NCBI GenBank assembly: GCA_035650275.1
Contig: DASRHY010000201.1
Location: forward strand, 56,556-120,555
DNA length: 64,000 nt
Reading direction: 5' to 3'
From: DASRHY01 sp035650275
GTDB taxonomy: Bacteria > Actinomycetota > Actinomycetes > Propionibacteriales > Kribbellaceae
In this document: positions 8,806 to 18,354 of the stretch, piece after piece
Layout: each line of letters begins with the position of its first letter
How positions within the stretch are numbered: position 1 is the first letter of the stretch
Program-made: the position numbers and the translations under genes
The notes under the pieces: model-generated
What the model was told of the DNA's origin: nothing
The model's database searches: none
Seen by the model: only the letters and a program-made list of their open reading frames with translations

Positions 8806-10920
8806 TCAGTCGACCAGCGCAGGCTCCGGACGGTCCTTGTCCGCGGCTGTTTCGGCGCGGGCGGGGCCGTCGGTGCGGCTGAGCTGGCTGGGCCACCACA
8901 TCCAGCGGCCCAGGTCAAGGTTCAGCGCGGTCACCAGCACGGACCGGACCACGATCGTGTCGAGCAGCACGCCGATCGCGACCGCGAAGCCGATCTCGGC
9001 GAACGCCACCACCGGCAGGGTCGCGAGCACCGCGAACGTGCCCGCCAGCACCAGGCCGGCCGAGGTGATCACGCCACCGGTGGCGGCCAGCCCGATCAGC
9101 GCACCGCGCCGGGTGCCGTGCTGCTTGGCCTCCTCGTGCACCCGGGTCATCAGGAAGATGTTGTAGTCGATCCCGAGCGCGACCAGGAACACGAACACGA
9201 ACAGCGGGAACGACGAGTCGGTGCCGGCGAAGCCGAAGACGTGCTCGAACACCAGCGCGCTGATCCCCAGTGCGGCCAGGAACGACAGCACCACGGTGAG
9301 GACCAGCACCACCGGTGCGACCAGCGCCCGCAGCAGCAGTGCGAGGATCAGGAAGACGACGATCAGCACGATCGGGATGATCACCCGGTTGTCGCGTGAC
9401 GAGGCCGCCTGCAGGTCGACGATCGACGCGGTGCCGCCGCCGACCTTGGCGTCCGCGCCCGGTACCGCGTGTACCGCGTCCCGGGCCCGGTCGACGGTCT
9501 GCTTCGCGGCGTCGCTGTCCGGCGCGTCGGCCAGGGTGCCTTCCATGTAGGCCAGGTCGTTCTTCACCACTGGCTGGGTGACCGAGCTGATCCCGTCGGT
9601 GCCGGCGAGTGCGGTCCGTACCGCGGGCGCCTGGTCCGCCTTGCTGACGACCGCGACCGGCTGGCCGGTGCCGGCCGGGAAGTGCGCGGCCAGGATGTCG
9701 CCGCCGACCACGGACTCCGGCGTACCGATGAAGCTGTCCCGGGTCTGCAGCCCGTTCGCGTTCAGCCCGGTGATGCCGACGGCGAGCGCGGCGAGGATGA
9801 CCGAGGTGGTGACCCACACGGTGCGTGGCCGGGGCGCGATCCGGTTGCCGACCCGTGCCCAGAAGCCGGTCTCGGTGTGGTCGACGGAGCCGAACGTCGG
9901 CCGCATCGGCCAGAACACCCAGCGGCCGGCGATCACCAGCAGCGCCGGCAGCAGGGTGATCATCGCGAGCAGACCGACGGCGATCCCGATCGCGGCGACC
10001 GGGCCGAGGCCCTGGGTCGGGTTCATCTCGGCCGCCAGCAGGCAGAGCATGCCGAGTACGACGGTCGCGGCGCTGGCAACGATCGCGGGCCCGGCGCGGT
10101 GCAGCGCGAACGCCATCGCCTCGTGCCGGTCCTCGTGCCGTCTGAGCTCCTCGCGGTACCGGGCCACCAGGAGCAGGGCATAGTCCGTCCCGGCGCCGAA
10201 CACCAGCACGGTGAGGATGCCCGCGCTCTGTGCGTTCACGGTCAGCGTGCCGCTGTCGGCGAGTAGGTAGATGACCGCCTGCGCCGCGGTCAGCGCGACG
10301 CCGGCCGAGATCAGCGGGAACAGGAACAACACCGGGCTGCGATAGGTGATCAGCAGGATCACCACGACGACCGCCACCGCGGAGTACAGCAGCCGGCCGT
10401 CGATGCCCTCGAACGCCTCCGCCGAGTCGGCCGCGAAACCGCCCGGGCCGGTGACGTGCATCGGCGGTCCGCCGACGGCGATCGCGCGGATCTCGTCGAC
10501 CGCGGTACCGAGCTCCTCCCAGCCGCCTTCGCCGGCGTTGATCGGCACGATCACCTGCAGCGCCTTGCCGTCCTGCGACGGCACCGGCCCTATCACGTCA
10601 CGGTCGACTGTGTCGATCGCGGCGAACCGCGGTACCTGCGCCTGGACCGCGGCCAGATCCTGCGGGGTGATCCCCTCAGAGCGTTCGTAGACCAGCACGG
10701 CCGGGATCTCGTCGCTGGACTGGAACTCCTCGGCGAGCAGCAGCGCCTGGGTCGACTCGGCGCTACCGGGAAGCCAGGCGGACGCGTCGTTGTCCTGGGC
10801 ACCCGTGAGCTTGCTGGACAGCGGGAACGCCACCGCGACAGCGGCGATCCACAGCACCAGCACGACCCACTTCGCCCGCCTGCCGCACGGCAGCTTCGCC
10901 AGGCGTCCGACATCGCTCAT
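8806..10920 (-). CDS. MMPL/RND-family membrane transporter
   Basis: 704 aa, with about 12 membrane helices arranged as two MMPL halves: an early helix (VVLVLWIAAVAVAFPLSS), a large outer loop of about 130 residues, and a cluster of five helices, then the same plan again. FGAGTDYALLLVARYREEL and VALGIDYNIFLMTRVHEEA are the paired GxDY motifs of the proton-relay helices in MMPL proteins. ATG 10920 is chosen (MSDVGRLAKLP) because the upstream 35 codons look non-coding. MMPL proteins export lipids, siderophores or drugs; the substrate cannot be told. It heads the sigma-factor operon. Confidence 0.88.
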   Translation of the reverse strand: MSDVGRLAKLPCGRRAKWVVLVLWIAAVAVAFPLSSKLTGAQDNDASAWLPGSAESTQALLLAEEFQSSDEIPAVLVYERSEGITPQDLAAVQAQVPRFAAIDTVDRDVIGPVPSQDGKALQVIVPINAGEGGWEELGTAVDEIRAIAVGGPPMHVTGPGGFAADSAEAFEGIDGRLLYSAVAVVVVILLITYRSPVLFLFPLISAGVALTAAQAVIYLLADSGTLTVNAQSAGILTVLVFGAGTDYALLLVARYREELRRHEDRHEAMAFALHRAGPAIVASAATVVLGMLCLLAAEMNPTQGLGPVAAIGIAVGLLAMITLLPALLVIAGRWVFWPMRPTFGSVDHTETGFWARVGNRIAPRPRTVWVTTSVILAALAVGITGLNANGLQTRDSFIGTPESVVGGDILAAHFPAGTGQPVAVVSKADQAPAVRTALAGTDGISSVTQPVVKNDLAYMEGTLADAPDSDAAKQTVDRARDAVHAVPGADAKVGGGTASIVDLQAASSRDNRVIIPIVLIVVFLILALLLRALVAPVVLVLTVVLSFLAALGISALVFEHVFGFAGTDSSFPLFVFVFLVALGIDYNIFLMTRVHEEAKQHGTRRGALIGLAATGGVITSAGLVLAGTFAVLATLPVVAFAEIGFAVAIGVLLDTIVVRSVLVTALNLDLGRWMWWPSQLSRTDGPARAETAADKDRPEPALVD

Positions 10921-10966
10921 GACCGCCCCCACCTCCCGAGTAGTACGCCGCGGTCGGCGTACCGTC

Positions 10967-11150
10967 TCAGCCTGCGGGCGGTTTGTGCAGTCCGTCAATC
11001 CAGTTTCGAGTGACTGTTCCGTCACACCGGGAGCGGTCGGTCAGCAGTTCGGCGGTCCGGTACGCCGCCTTGCGGATGCCCTTCCGCTCGTCGAAGAAGC
11101 CACCCACGATGCCGACGGCGGGTAGCTTGCCGAGCATCCGGGAGCCCAGG
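10967..11150 (-). pseudogene. Possible C-terminal gene remnant
   Basis: Read on the minus strand, one frame gives GSLGSRMLGKLPAVGIVGGF followed by FDERKGIRKAAYRTAELLTD, then a short tail and TGA at 10967-10969. This looks like ordinary protein (hydrophobic hairpin, charged helix), but there is no start codon or upstream domain; the frame runs into the recA promoter. I cannot name the family. It may be the tail of a lost gene, or chance. Confidence 0.3.
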
Positions 11151-11214
11151 CTGCCGCGTGGCGGGTCCTCGGAACACCTCGTTTTTCGCGGGGTCGCGGC
11201 GTGTCATTGCTGTT

Positions 11215-11228
11215 CGAACACGTGTTCG
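11215..11228. promoter_or_regulatory. LexA box (SOS operator) of recA
   Basis: cgaacacgtgttcg is a perfect palindrome and a full match to the actinobacterial LexA operator CGAAC-N4-GTTCG. It lies 153 bp upstream of the recA ATG, so recA should be LexA-repressed and damage-inducible. Confidence 0.92.
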
Positions 11229-11381
11229 GGCTAGTTTGTGTCCACAGGTACGCCGAGGGCCCGGGTTCTCCACAGGCCGGAAACCGGTCCGGGAACTGTC
11301 CGACGCGACCCATAACGTCTCTGGCGACAACGAGTCCTCCGGGCTGCTGCACAGTGGCCCCGAACAGATGGGTTAGATGGC

Positions 11382-12426
<1,045 letters not shown>

Positions 12427-12440
<14 letters not shown>

Positions 12441-13050
12441 GTCTCGCCAGCGTGGCGTGCAGACACGGTCGGGCCTGCGTCGGCGTCGCCGGTTCGGGCC
12501 CGACCGACCACCCGCTCCCGCGGACCCGGCGCTGGACGACGACGCCGATCCCGAGTCGGCCGCACGCGCGATCCTGCTCAACAAGCTGAGCGGGCAGCCG
12601 CGGACCCGGGCCGAGCTCGCCGACACCCTGGCCGAGCGCGGGATCCCGGACGAGGTCGCGGACCGGGTGCTGGAGCGGTTCGGCGAGGTCGGGCTGATCG
12701 ACGATGCCGCGTTCGCCGCGGCCTGGGTGGAGTCCCGGCACCGCGGTCGCGGGCTGGCGCGCCGGGCACTCGCGCACGAGCTGCGGCACCGCGGGGTGGA
12801 CGACGAGCTGGTCCAGGACGCGGTCGAGGAGCTGCACCCGGACCAGGAGTGGGAGACCGCCCGGATGCTGGTCCGGCGCAAGCTCGGCTCGATGCGGTCG
12901 CTGGACCGGCAGGCGGCGATGCGGCGGCTGCTCGGGATGCTGGCCCGGAAGGGGTATCCGGCCGGGCTGGCGATGACGGTCGTCCGCGAGGAGCTGGACG
13001 CGAGCGAGGAGGAGCTCCCGATGGTGGAGGGCTCCGAGCTTGAGCCGTAG
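12427..13050 (+). CDS. recX: RecX regulatory protein
   Basis: 207 aa. RecX binds RecA filaments and limits their activity. Three-helix RecX repeats begin near residue 40 (AARAILLNKLSGQPRTRAEL), continue through LIDDAAFAAAWVESR and end with ARKGYPAGLAMTVVREEL. The N-terminal 40 residues are Arg/Pro-rich. The start ATG 12427 lies inside recA, 14 bp before its end, which gives translational coupling; earlier in-frame starts lie deep inside recA and are rejected. Same transcript as recA, hence SOS-controlled. Confidence 0.93.
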
Positions 13051-13186
13051 GTCCCTCTTCACCGACCCCGGCTACAGCGGCACGGGACCTGGTTGACGTC
13101 GGCCTGATGAGTGTGTGTGATCGATCGGGACGGCCGACCGTGTCGTCCTTGTGACTGTTGGCCTCTACCCGCTAGGAGTTGGACAC

Positions 13187-13681
13187 ATGAGCGGCTTCGA
13201 CAAGGCGAAAGACTTCATCGAGAAGGCCATCAAGGACAACCCGGACAAGATCAAGGAAGGGATCGAGAAGGCCGGCGACCTGCTCGACAAGCAGACCGGC
13301 GGCAAGCACGCCGACAAGGTCGACATGGCCCAGGACAAGGCCGGCGACTTCGTCGAATCCCGCTCCGGCCAGGGCGACATCCCGGCAGATCCGGCCGACC
13401 CCACCGACCCGGTTGATCCGGTGGATCCGGTCGACCCGACGGATCCGGTGGACCCGGTTGATCCGGTGGACCCGACGGAGCCGATCCAGCCCTCCGACCC
13501 CACACAGCCGGCCGATCCGACGCGGCCGAGCGGGCCGGACCCGACCCGGCCGGCCGAGCCCGACGTACCGACGCCACCCGGCCCGGTGGAGCCGCGCCCC
13601 GTCGAGCCCGGGATCCCGACCGAGCCGAACGATCCCAGCAGTCCGCCCTCGGACGGCGGACTCCCCGGCCCGCGCGGCTGA
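13187..13681 (+). CDS. MT0933-antitoxin-like small protein with long Pro/Asp repeat tail
   Basis: 164 aa. The first 60 residues (MSGFDKAKDFIEKAIKDNPD, then KIKEGIEKAGDLLDKQTGGK and HADKVDMAQDKAGDFV) match the short amphipathic helical family MT0933_antitox (Rv0909-like). The family's antitoxin label comes from Rv0909-Rv0910; no toxin gene lies beside this copy. The remaining 100 residues are PVDP/PTDP and Pro-rich repeats, an unusual extension. A good Shine-Dalgarno (taggag, about 13173-13178) precedes the ATG. No signal peptide or membrane segment. The antitoxin role is doubtful here. Confidence 0.7.
   Translation: MSGFDKAKDFIEKAIKDNPDKIKEGIEKAGDLLDKQTGGKHADKVDMAQDKAGDFVESRSGQGDIPADPADPTDPVDPVDPVDPTDPVDPVDPVDPTEPIQPSDPTQPADPTRPSGPDPTRPAEPDVPTPPGPVEPRPVEPGIPTEPNDPSSPPSDGGLPGPRG
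13389..13482 (+). repeat. Short tandem repeats encoding PVDP units
   Basis: Nine- to twelve-base units of gatccggtg / gacccggtt / gacccgacg type repeat about ten times, giving (P-[VT]-D)n. Within the MT0933-like gene; likely length-variable between strains. Confidence 0.75.
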
Positions 13682-14124
13682 ACCACATCGGCACTCTGCG
13701 CATTCGCCGGGGGAGGGCTCGGAGTGGGCGGATGGTGGCGCTGCGTGCGGCTCGCCGCGGGCTGCCTTGACCCTGTGGATACCCGCGCTTAGCCTCAGAT
13801 TCAGGAAGGGATCACCCCGCCGTCAGGCGGCGTACATAGCAGAGGTGAGCGGCTCACGCCGTTCGTGAAAATCGACGAAGAACCCGGTCGGCGGGCCGGC
13901 GTACACGAGACGAAACCGACGCTCGACGGAGCATTCAGGAGCAGAAGACAAGCGGCCGTGTCGGCCGCTCGTACCAGGCGACCCGGCCAGGCCCGGGGTG
14001 CTGTCGCACCACCGGACCGGGTCGGTGCCGGTCGGCGTACCGCCGTATCGCCCTTGCTGTGGCGATCCCTTCGACGACAGACAACGCCGCGCTCACAGGG
14101 CCGGCTCGAAGAGGGGAGAGGCGG
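13682..14124. other. 443-bp intergenic region upstream of rny
   Basis: No convincing gene. Short open frames here show no recognisable domain or codon bias. It holds small hairpins (for example gtgagcggctcac near 13845) and should contain the rny promoter and the terminator of the preceding gene. I could not assign either with confidence. Confidence 0.5.
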
Positions 14125-15702
14125 ATGCCCGGAGCCGCAGCTGCTGTCCTCATAGTGGTCGGACTTCTCATCGCGGGCCTGCTCGCGTGGATCGGCCTGA
14201 CCCTGTCCCGCCGCCGCACCGTTGATTCGACAGAGGCGGACGAGTCGCTGCGGCACCAGGCCGAGGCCGAGGCGTCGGTGCTGCGGGCCAAGGCGGAGGC
14301 GATCGAGCACCGCGCGAGTGAGGCTCGGGCCAAGGCCGAGGAGATCCGCGCCGGTGCGGAGGCCGAGGCGCAGTCGATCCGCGACGACCTGCGCGAGCAG
14401 CGGCTGGAGATGGAGCGTCGCGAGCACCGGCTGACCGAGCGCGAGTCGCGCCTGGACGAGCAGGCCCTGCAGCTCGAGACCCGGCAGGCCGAGCTCACCG
14501 AGCAGCTCGGTGAGCTCGACCGCAAGCAGGCCGAGATTCGCGACCTGGAAGCCGAACGGCAGCGCATCCTGGAAGGCGTCGCGAACCTCACCGCCGAGCA
14601 GGCCAAGACCGAGGTAGTGGCCGGGATCGAGGCCGAGGCGAAGCGGCACGCGCACACGATCGTCCGCGACATCGAACGGCAGGCGCAGGACGAGGGCGAG
14701 GTCCGGGCCCGCAAGATCATCACCGGTGCGGTGCAGCGGCTCGCGTCGGAGCAGACCAGCGAGTCGGTCGTCAGCGTCGTCCACCTGCCGAGTGACGACA
14801 TGAAGGGCCGGATCATCGGCCGCGAGGGCCGCAACATCCGGTCCTTCGAGCAGACCACCGGGGTGAACCTGATCATCGATGACACCCCCGAGGCGGTGCT
14901 GCTGTCCTGCTTCGACCCGGTACGACGCGAGACCGCGCGGCTGACCCTGGACGGGCTGGTACTGGATGGCCGGATCCATCCGAGCCGGATCGAGGAGATG
15001 TACGAGCGCAGCAAGACCGAGGTGTCCGAGCTGTGCCTGCGTGCCGCCGAGGACGCGATGGCCGAGGTCGGCATCACCGACCTGCACCCGGAGCTGGTGA
15101 AGACGATGGGCCAGCTGCGGTACCGCACGTCGTACGGGCAGAACGTGCTCAAGCACCTGGTCGAGTCCGCGCACATCGCCGGGATGATGGCCGCCGAGCT
15201 CGGGCTCGATATACCGCTGTGCAAGCGCGGCGCGTTCCTGCACGACATCGGCAAGGCACTCACGCACGAGATGGAGGGCAGCCACGCGATCGTCGGCGCC
15301 GACCTGGCCCGCAAGTACGGCGAGCATGACGACGTGGTGCACTGCATCGAGGCGCACCACAACGAGGTCGAGGTCCGCACCGTCGAGGCGGTGCTGACCC
15401 AGGCCGCGGACGCGGTCAGCGGTGGCCGGCCGGGAGCGCGGCGCGAGTCGCTCGAGGCGTACGTGAAGCGGCTGGAGCGGCTGGAGGAGATCGCTCACCT
15501 GCACGACGGCGTCGAGAAGGTGTTCGCGATGCAGGCCGGCAGGGAGATCCGGGTGATGGTGCTTCCGGACGTGGTCGACGACATCGCAGCGCAGGTGATG
15601 GCTCGTGACATCGCGAAGCAGGTCGAGGAGGAGCTCACCTACCCGGGCCAGATCCGGGTCACCGTGGTCCGCGAGTCCCGGGCCACCGAGGTCGCCAAGT
15701 AG
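14125..15702 (+). CDS. rny: Ribonuclease Y
   Basis: 525 aa. Membrane-anchored endoribonuclease that starts mRNA decay. An N-terminal membrane helix (AAAAVLIVVGLLIAGLLAWI, residues 4-23) is followed by a Glu/Arg/Ala-rich coiled coil (about 40-210), a KH domain with IIGREGRNIRSFE (about 229-241), and an HD domain with HLVESAHIAGMMA, FLHDIGKALTHE and AHHNEVE carrying the metal ligands. The start has a strong Shine-Dalgarno (gaggggagag) 5-10 bp upstream. Length and domain order match RNase Y (YmdA/CvfA). It is convergent with the gluABCD operon, separated by a hairpin. Confidence 0.95.
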   Translation: MPGAAAAVLIVVGLLIAGLLAWIGLTLSRRRTVDSTEADESLRHQAEAEASVLRAKAEAIEHRASEARAKAEEIRAGAEAEAQSIRDDLREQRLEMERREHRLTERESRLDEQALQLETRQAELTEQLGELDRKQAEIRDLEAERQRILEGVANLTAEQAKTEVVAGIEAEAKRHAHTIVRDIERQAQDEGEVRARKIITGAVQRLASEQTSESVVSVVHLPSDDMKGRIIGREGRNIRSFEQTTGVNLIIDDTPEAVLLSCFDPVRRETARLTLDGLVLDGRIHPSRIEEMYERSKTEVSELCLRAAEDAMAEVGITDLHPELVKTMGQLRYRTSYGQNVLKHLVESAHIAGMMAAELGLDIPLCKRGAFLHDIGKALTHEMEGSHAIVGADLARKYGEHDDVVHCIEAHHNEVEVRTVEAVLTQAADAVSGGRPGARRESLEAYVKRLERLEEIAHLHDGVEKVFAMQAGREIRVMVLPDVVDDIAAQVMARDIAKQVEEELTYPGQIRVTVVRESRATEVAK

Positions 15703-15712
15703 TGTGCCTCGT

Positions 15713-15743
15713 CCCCGGTCGGCTCCTACGTAGCCGACCGGGG
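15713..15743. terminator. Hairpin between convergent rny and gluD
   Basis: Arms ccccggtcggct (15713-15724) and agccgaccgggg (15732-15743) pair perfectly around a 7-nt loop. It begins 10 bp after the rny stop and ends 7 bp before the gluD stop, so it can end transcription from both sides. Confidence 0.85.
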
Positions 15744-15750
15744 AACCGGG

Positions 15751-16668
15751 TTAGCTGCTGTGGGCGGGGCCGGCCGGGGCCGCCATCGAGGCGGCTGCCG
15801 CAACCGCGGCCTGGTCGATCTGATCGGGCTTCAGCGGTCCGCCGGCGGCATGACCACGGCGCCGGGTGCGCTGCTCGACCTTGTTCGCGACGATGCTCAG
15901 CAGCGAGTTGATCACGATGAAGATGGCGGCGACCACGATGAAGGCGGGGATCAGGTTCGCCTTGTAGTTGCCGATCTGCTCAGCCTTACGGAGCAGTTCC
16001 TCGTACGTGATGATGTAGCCGAGTGCGGAGTCCTTCAGGATCACGACCAACTGGCTCACGATGGCCGGAAGCATCGCCGTGACTGCCTGCGGCAACAGCA
16101 CCGACCGCATCGTCTGACCCTGCGTCAGGCCGACGGCCAGCGCGGCCTCACTCTGCCCCTTGGGCAGCGAGTGCACGCCCGACCTGACCAGTTCCGCGAC
16201 GACTGCGCCGTTGTAGAGGGTGAGACCGGTGACCACGCCGGCGAGCGCGAGCCGGTCCGACGGCACCAGGTCGTACTCGGCGTAGAGCTTGTAGGCGAAC
16301 AGCATCATGAGCAGCACCGGCACGGCGCGGAAGAACTCGACGAGCACGTTGGACGGCCAGCGGATCCACGCGGCGTGCGACAGCCGGCCGACGCCGAGCA
16401 GGCCGCCCAGCGTAAGCGCGAGGACAACCGAGATGGCCGCGGCGGTGATGGTTCCGATCAGGCCGGGGATCAGGTACTCGGTCCAGATCTCGCCGGTCAG
16501 GAACGGCTTCCACTTCGCAGCTGTCAGCTGGCCCTTCTCGTTCAGCTTGTCCAGCACGAACCAGATGACGACTGCCAGCACGACGACACTGACGAGGCCC
16601 ATGATCCGGTACAGCCGGCGCGACCGCGGGCCCGGAGCGTCGAACAGGACAGTCACTTCGGAGCTCAT
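15751..16668 (-). CDS. gluD: Glutamate ABC transporter permease GluD
   Basis: 305 aa. Inner-membrane permease of the HisMQ type. After a first helix (LVSVVVLAVVIWFVLD, about 26-41), the transmembrane domain contains EFFRAVPVLLMMLF and the EAA loop (QSEAALAVGLTQGQTMRSVL...PQA) that docks the ATPase. A 45-residue Ala-rich tail follows the last helix. Its ATG overlaps the gluC stop by 4 bp. Operon order gluA-gluB-gluC-gluD matches the Corynebacterium glutamicum glutamate uptake system. Confidence 0.9.
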   Translation of the reverse strand: MSSEVTVLFDAPGPRSRRLYRIMGLVSVVVLAVVIWFVLDKLNEKGQLTAAKWKPFLTGEIWTEYLIPGLIGTITAAAISVVLALTLGGLLGVGRLSHAAWIRWPSNVLVEFFRAVPVLLMMLFAYKLYAEYDLVPSDRLALAGVVTGLTLYNGAVVAELVRSGVHSLPKGQSEAALAVGLTQGQTMRSVLLPQAVTAMLPAIVSQLVVILKDSALGYIITYEELLRKAEQIGNYKANLIPAFIVVAAIFIVINSLLSIVANKVEQRTRRRGHAAGGPLKPDQIDQAAVAAAASMAAPAGPAHSS

Positions 16669-17354
16669 CGCTTCACCACCAGCCGCTTGGACAGTGCGGT
16701 GAACAACATGCCGGTGGGCAGGGTGAGGATCACGAACCCGACGGCGAACATGCCGAAGATCACGAAGAGCACGTCGGGCCGCTCGTCCATCATCTCCTTC
16801 ATCAGCAGGGACGCCTCGCTCACACCGATGACCGAGGCCACGGTCGAGTTCTTGGTCAGCGCGATCAGTACGTTGCCGAGCGGCGCGATGGCCCCGCGGA
16901 ACGCCTGCGGCAGCACGATGTAGGTCAGCGTCTTGACGAACGGCAGGCCGATCGCCCTGGCCGCCTCCGCCTGGCCGACCGGGACCGTGTTCACGCCGCT
17001 GCGCAATGCCTCCGCCACGAAGGACGCGGTGTAGATCGAAAGGCCCAGCACCGCGAGCCGGAAGTTGTTCGTGGTGATGAACGTGTTCGAGTTCTTGTCG
17101 GCCAGAACCACGCCGAGCTGGATGAACAAGCCGAGGTTGCAGAACACGATCAGCAAGGTCAGCGGCGTGTTCCGCACCAGCGTGACGTACGCCGCGCCGA
17201 TCGTCCGGAGCGTAGCCACCGGTGACACCCGCATGATGGCGACGGTGGTGCCGATGATCAGGGCTCCGACAGCGGACAGCAAGGTGAGGTAGATGGTCGT
17301 CCTGAACGCGGCGAAGAAGTCATAGTCGCGTAGCAGGTCGGGGATCTGGTCCAT
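16665..17354 (-). CDS. gluC: Glutamate ABC transporter permease GluC
   Basis: 229 aa, shorter partner of GluD. The N-terminus MDQIPDLLRDYDFFAAFRTT is typical of amino-acid permeases, followed by five predicted helices. YVTLVRNTPLTLLIVF is the conserved entry motif and QAEAARAIGLPFVKTLTYIV the EAA loop. It starts 75 bp after gluB, with a hairpin in the gap, and is coupled to gluD by a 4-bp overlap. Confidence 0.92.
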   Translation of the reverse strand: MDQIPDLLRDYDFFAAFRTTIYLTLLSAVGALIIGTTVAIMRVSPVATLRTIGAAYVTLVRNTPLTLLIVFCNLGLFIQLGVVLADKNSNTFITTNNFRLAVLGLSIYTASFVAEALRSGVNTVPVGQAEAARAIGLPFVKTLTYIVLPQAFRGAIAPLGNVLIALTKNSTVASVIGVSEASLLMKEMMDERPDVLFVIFGMFAVGFVILTLPTGMLFTALSKRLVVKR

Positions 17355-17386
17355 GCATGCTCCTGCCGGGATGTGACGGAACGGCG

Positions 17387-17418
17387 CTGTGGGGAGGAGC
17401 CGGCGCCCCTCCCCACAG
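17387..17418 (-). terminator. Intercistronic hairpin between gluB and gluC
   Basis: Arms ctgtggggagg (17387-17397) and cctccccacag (17408-17418) pair perfectly with a 10-nt loop. It lies 11 bp after the gluB stop. Such hairpins in binding-protein operons usually stabilise or partly terminate the message, giving more binding protein than permease. Confidence 0.65.
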
Positions 17419-17429
17419 TCACGCGGATG

Positions 17430-18269
17430 TCAGGCGCAGGCGTCCGGCTTCGGCGGGTTCTTGTCCGCTGCCGGCTTGAAGCCCGACGGACCGACCGTCT
17501 TGTCGAGGGCCTTCTGCCACTCACCAGAGTCGATCATCTTCTGGATCGCGGTGTTGACCTTGCCGCAGGTGTCGGTGTCGCCCTTCTTCATGCCGACGCC
17601 GTACCGCTCCTCCGAGAACGGCTTGCCGACCACCTTGAGCTTGCCCTGGTTCGCGGGCTGCGCGGCGAAGCCGGCCAGGATCACGTTGTCCGTCGTCACG
17701 GCGTCGATGGCGCCGCCGACGAGTGCCTCGACGCACTTGGAGTAGGTGTCGTACTCCTGCAGCTGCACCTGCGCGGCGAGAGTGTCCTTGACCTTCTTCG
17801 CCGAGGTCGAGCCGGTGACCGAGCACAGCTTCTTGCCGTTCAGCGTCTCGGGGCCGGTGATGTCGGTGTTGTCCGCCTTGACCAGCAGGTCCTGTCCGGC
17901 GACGAAGTATGGGCCACCGAAGGAGACCTTCTCCTTACGGGCGTCGGTGATCGAGTAGGTCGCGAAGATGAGCTTCACCTGGTCGTTCGCGATCAGGTCC
18001 TCGCGCTGCGCCGACGGCGACTCCTTGAACTCGATGTTGCCCTCTTCGTAGCCGAGTTCCTTGGCGACGTACTTGGCCACCTCGACGTCGAAGCCGGTGT
18101 AGTCGCTGCCTTCCTTCAGGCCCAGACCCGGCTGGTCGTATTTGATGCCGATGGTGATCTTCTCGCCGCTACCGCCCGCTCCGCTGTCGTCACCCTCGTC
18201 GCCGCACGCGGTCAGGCCAGTGGCGGCCACGAGCGCGATTGCGAGGGCGGCCATCTTCCGCTGTCGCAT
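17430..18269 (-). CDS. gluB: Glutamate-binding lipoprotein GluB
   Basis: 279 aa. Extracytoplasmic solute-binding protein. The signal peptide ends in the lipobox ATGLTACG, with lipidated Cys about residue 22. The SBP_bac_3 fold follows: KITIGIKYDQPGLGLK, then GFDVEVAKYVAKELGY, and DLIANDQVKLIFATYSITDARKEKV-type binding-pocket strands. Strong Shine-Dalgarno ggaggg upstream of the ATG. Separated from gluA by 85 bp, with room for an internal promoter. Specificity for glutamate is inferred from operon type. Confidence 0.92.
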   Translation of the reverse strand: MRQRKMAALAIALVAATGLTACGDEGDDSGAGGSGEKITIGIKYDQPGLGLKEGSDYTGFDVEVAKYVAKELGYEEGNIEFKESPSAQREDLIANDQVKLIFATYSITDARKEKVSFGGPYFVAGQDLLVKADNTDITGPETLNGKKLCSVTGSTSAKKVKDTLAAQVQLQEYDTYSKCVEALVGGAIDAVTTDNVILAGFAAQPANQGKLKVVGKPFSEERYGVGMKKGDTDTCGKVNTAIQKMIDSGEWQKALDKTVGPSGFKPAADKNPPKPDACA

Positions 18270-18354
18270 GTTCCCTCCATTTTCGATACTGCTCAGTCTC
18301 GGATAAGTGTTCGAGTGAGCGTCATTCGCTACACCACTGGTTCGGAGCCACCGT

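Noticed and set aside
13389..13482. CRISPR-like repetition
   Set aside because: Units are contiguous, in frame and code for PVDP; there are no unique spacers.
13801..15504. 567-codon open frame antisense to ribonuclease Y
   Set aside because: The plus strand has clear KH and HD motifs; the minus frame has none.
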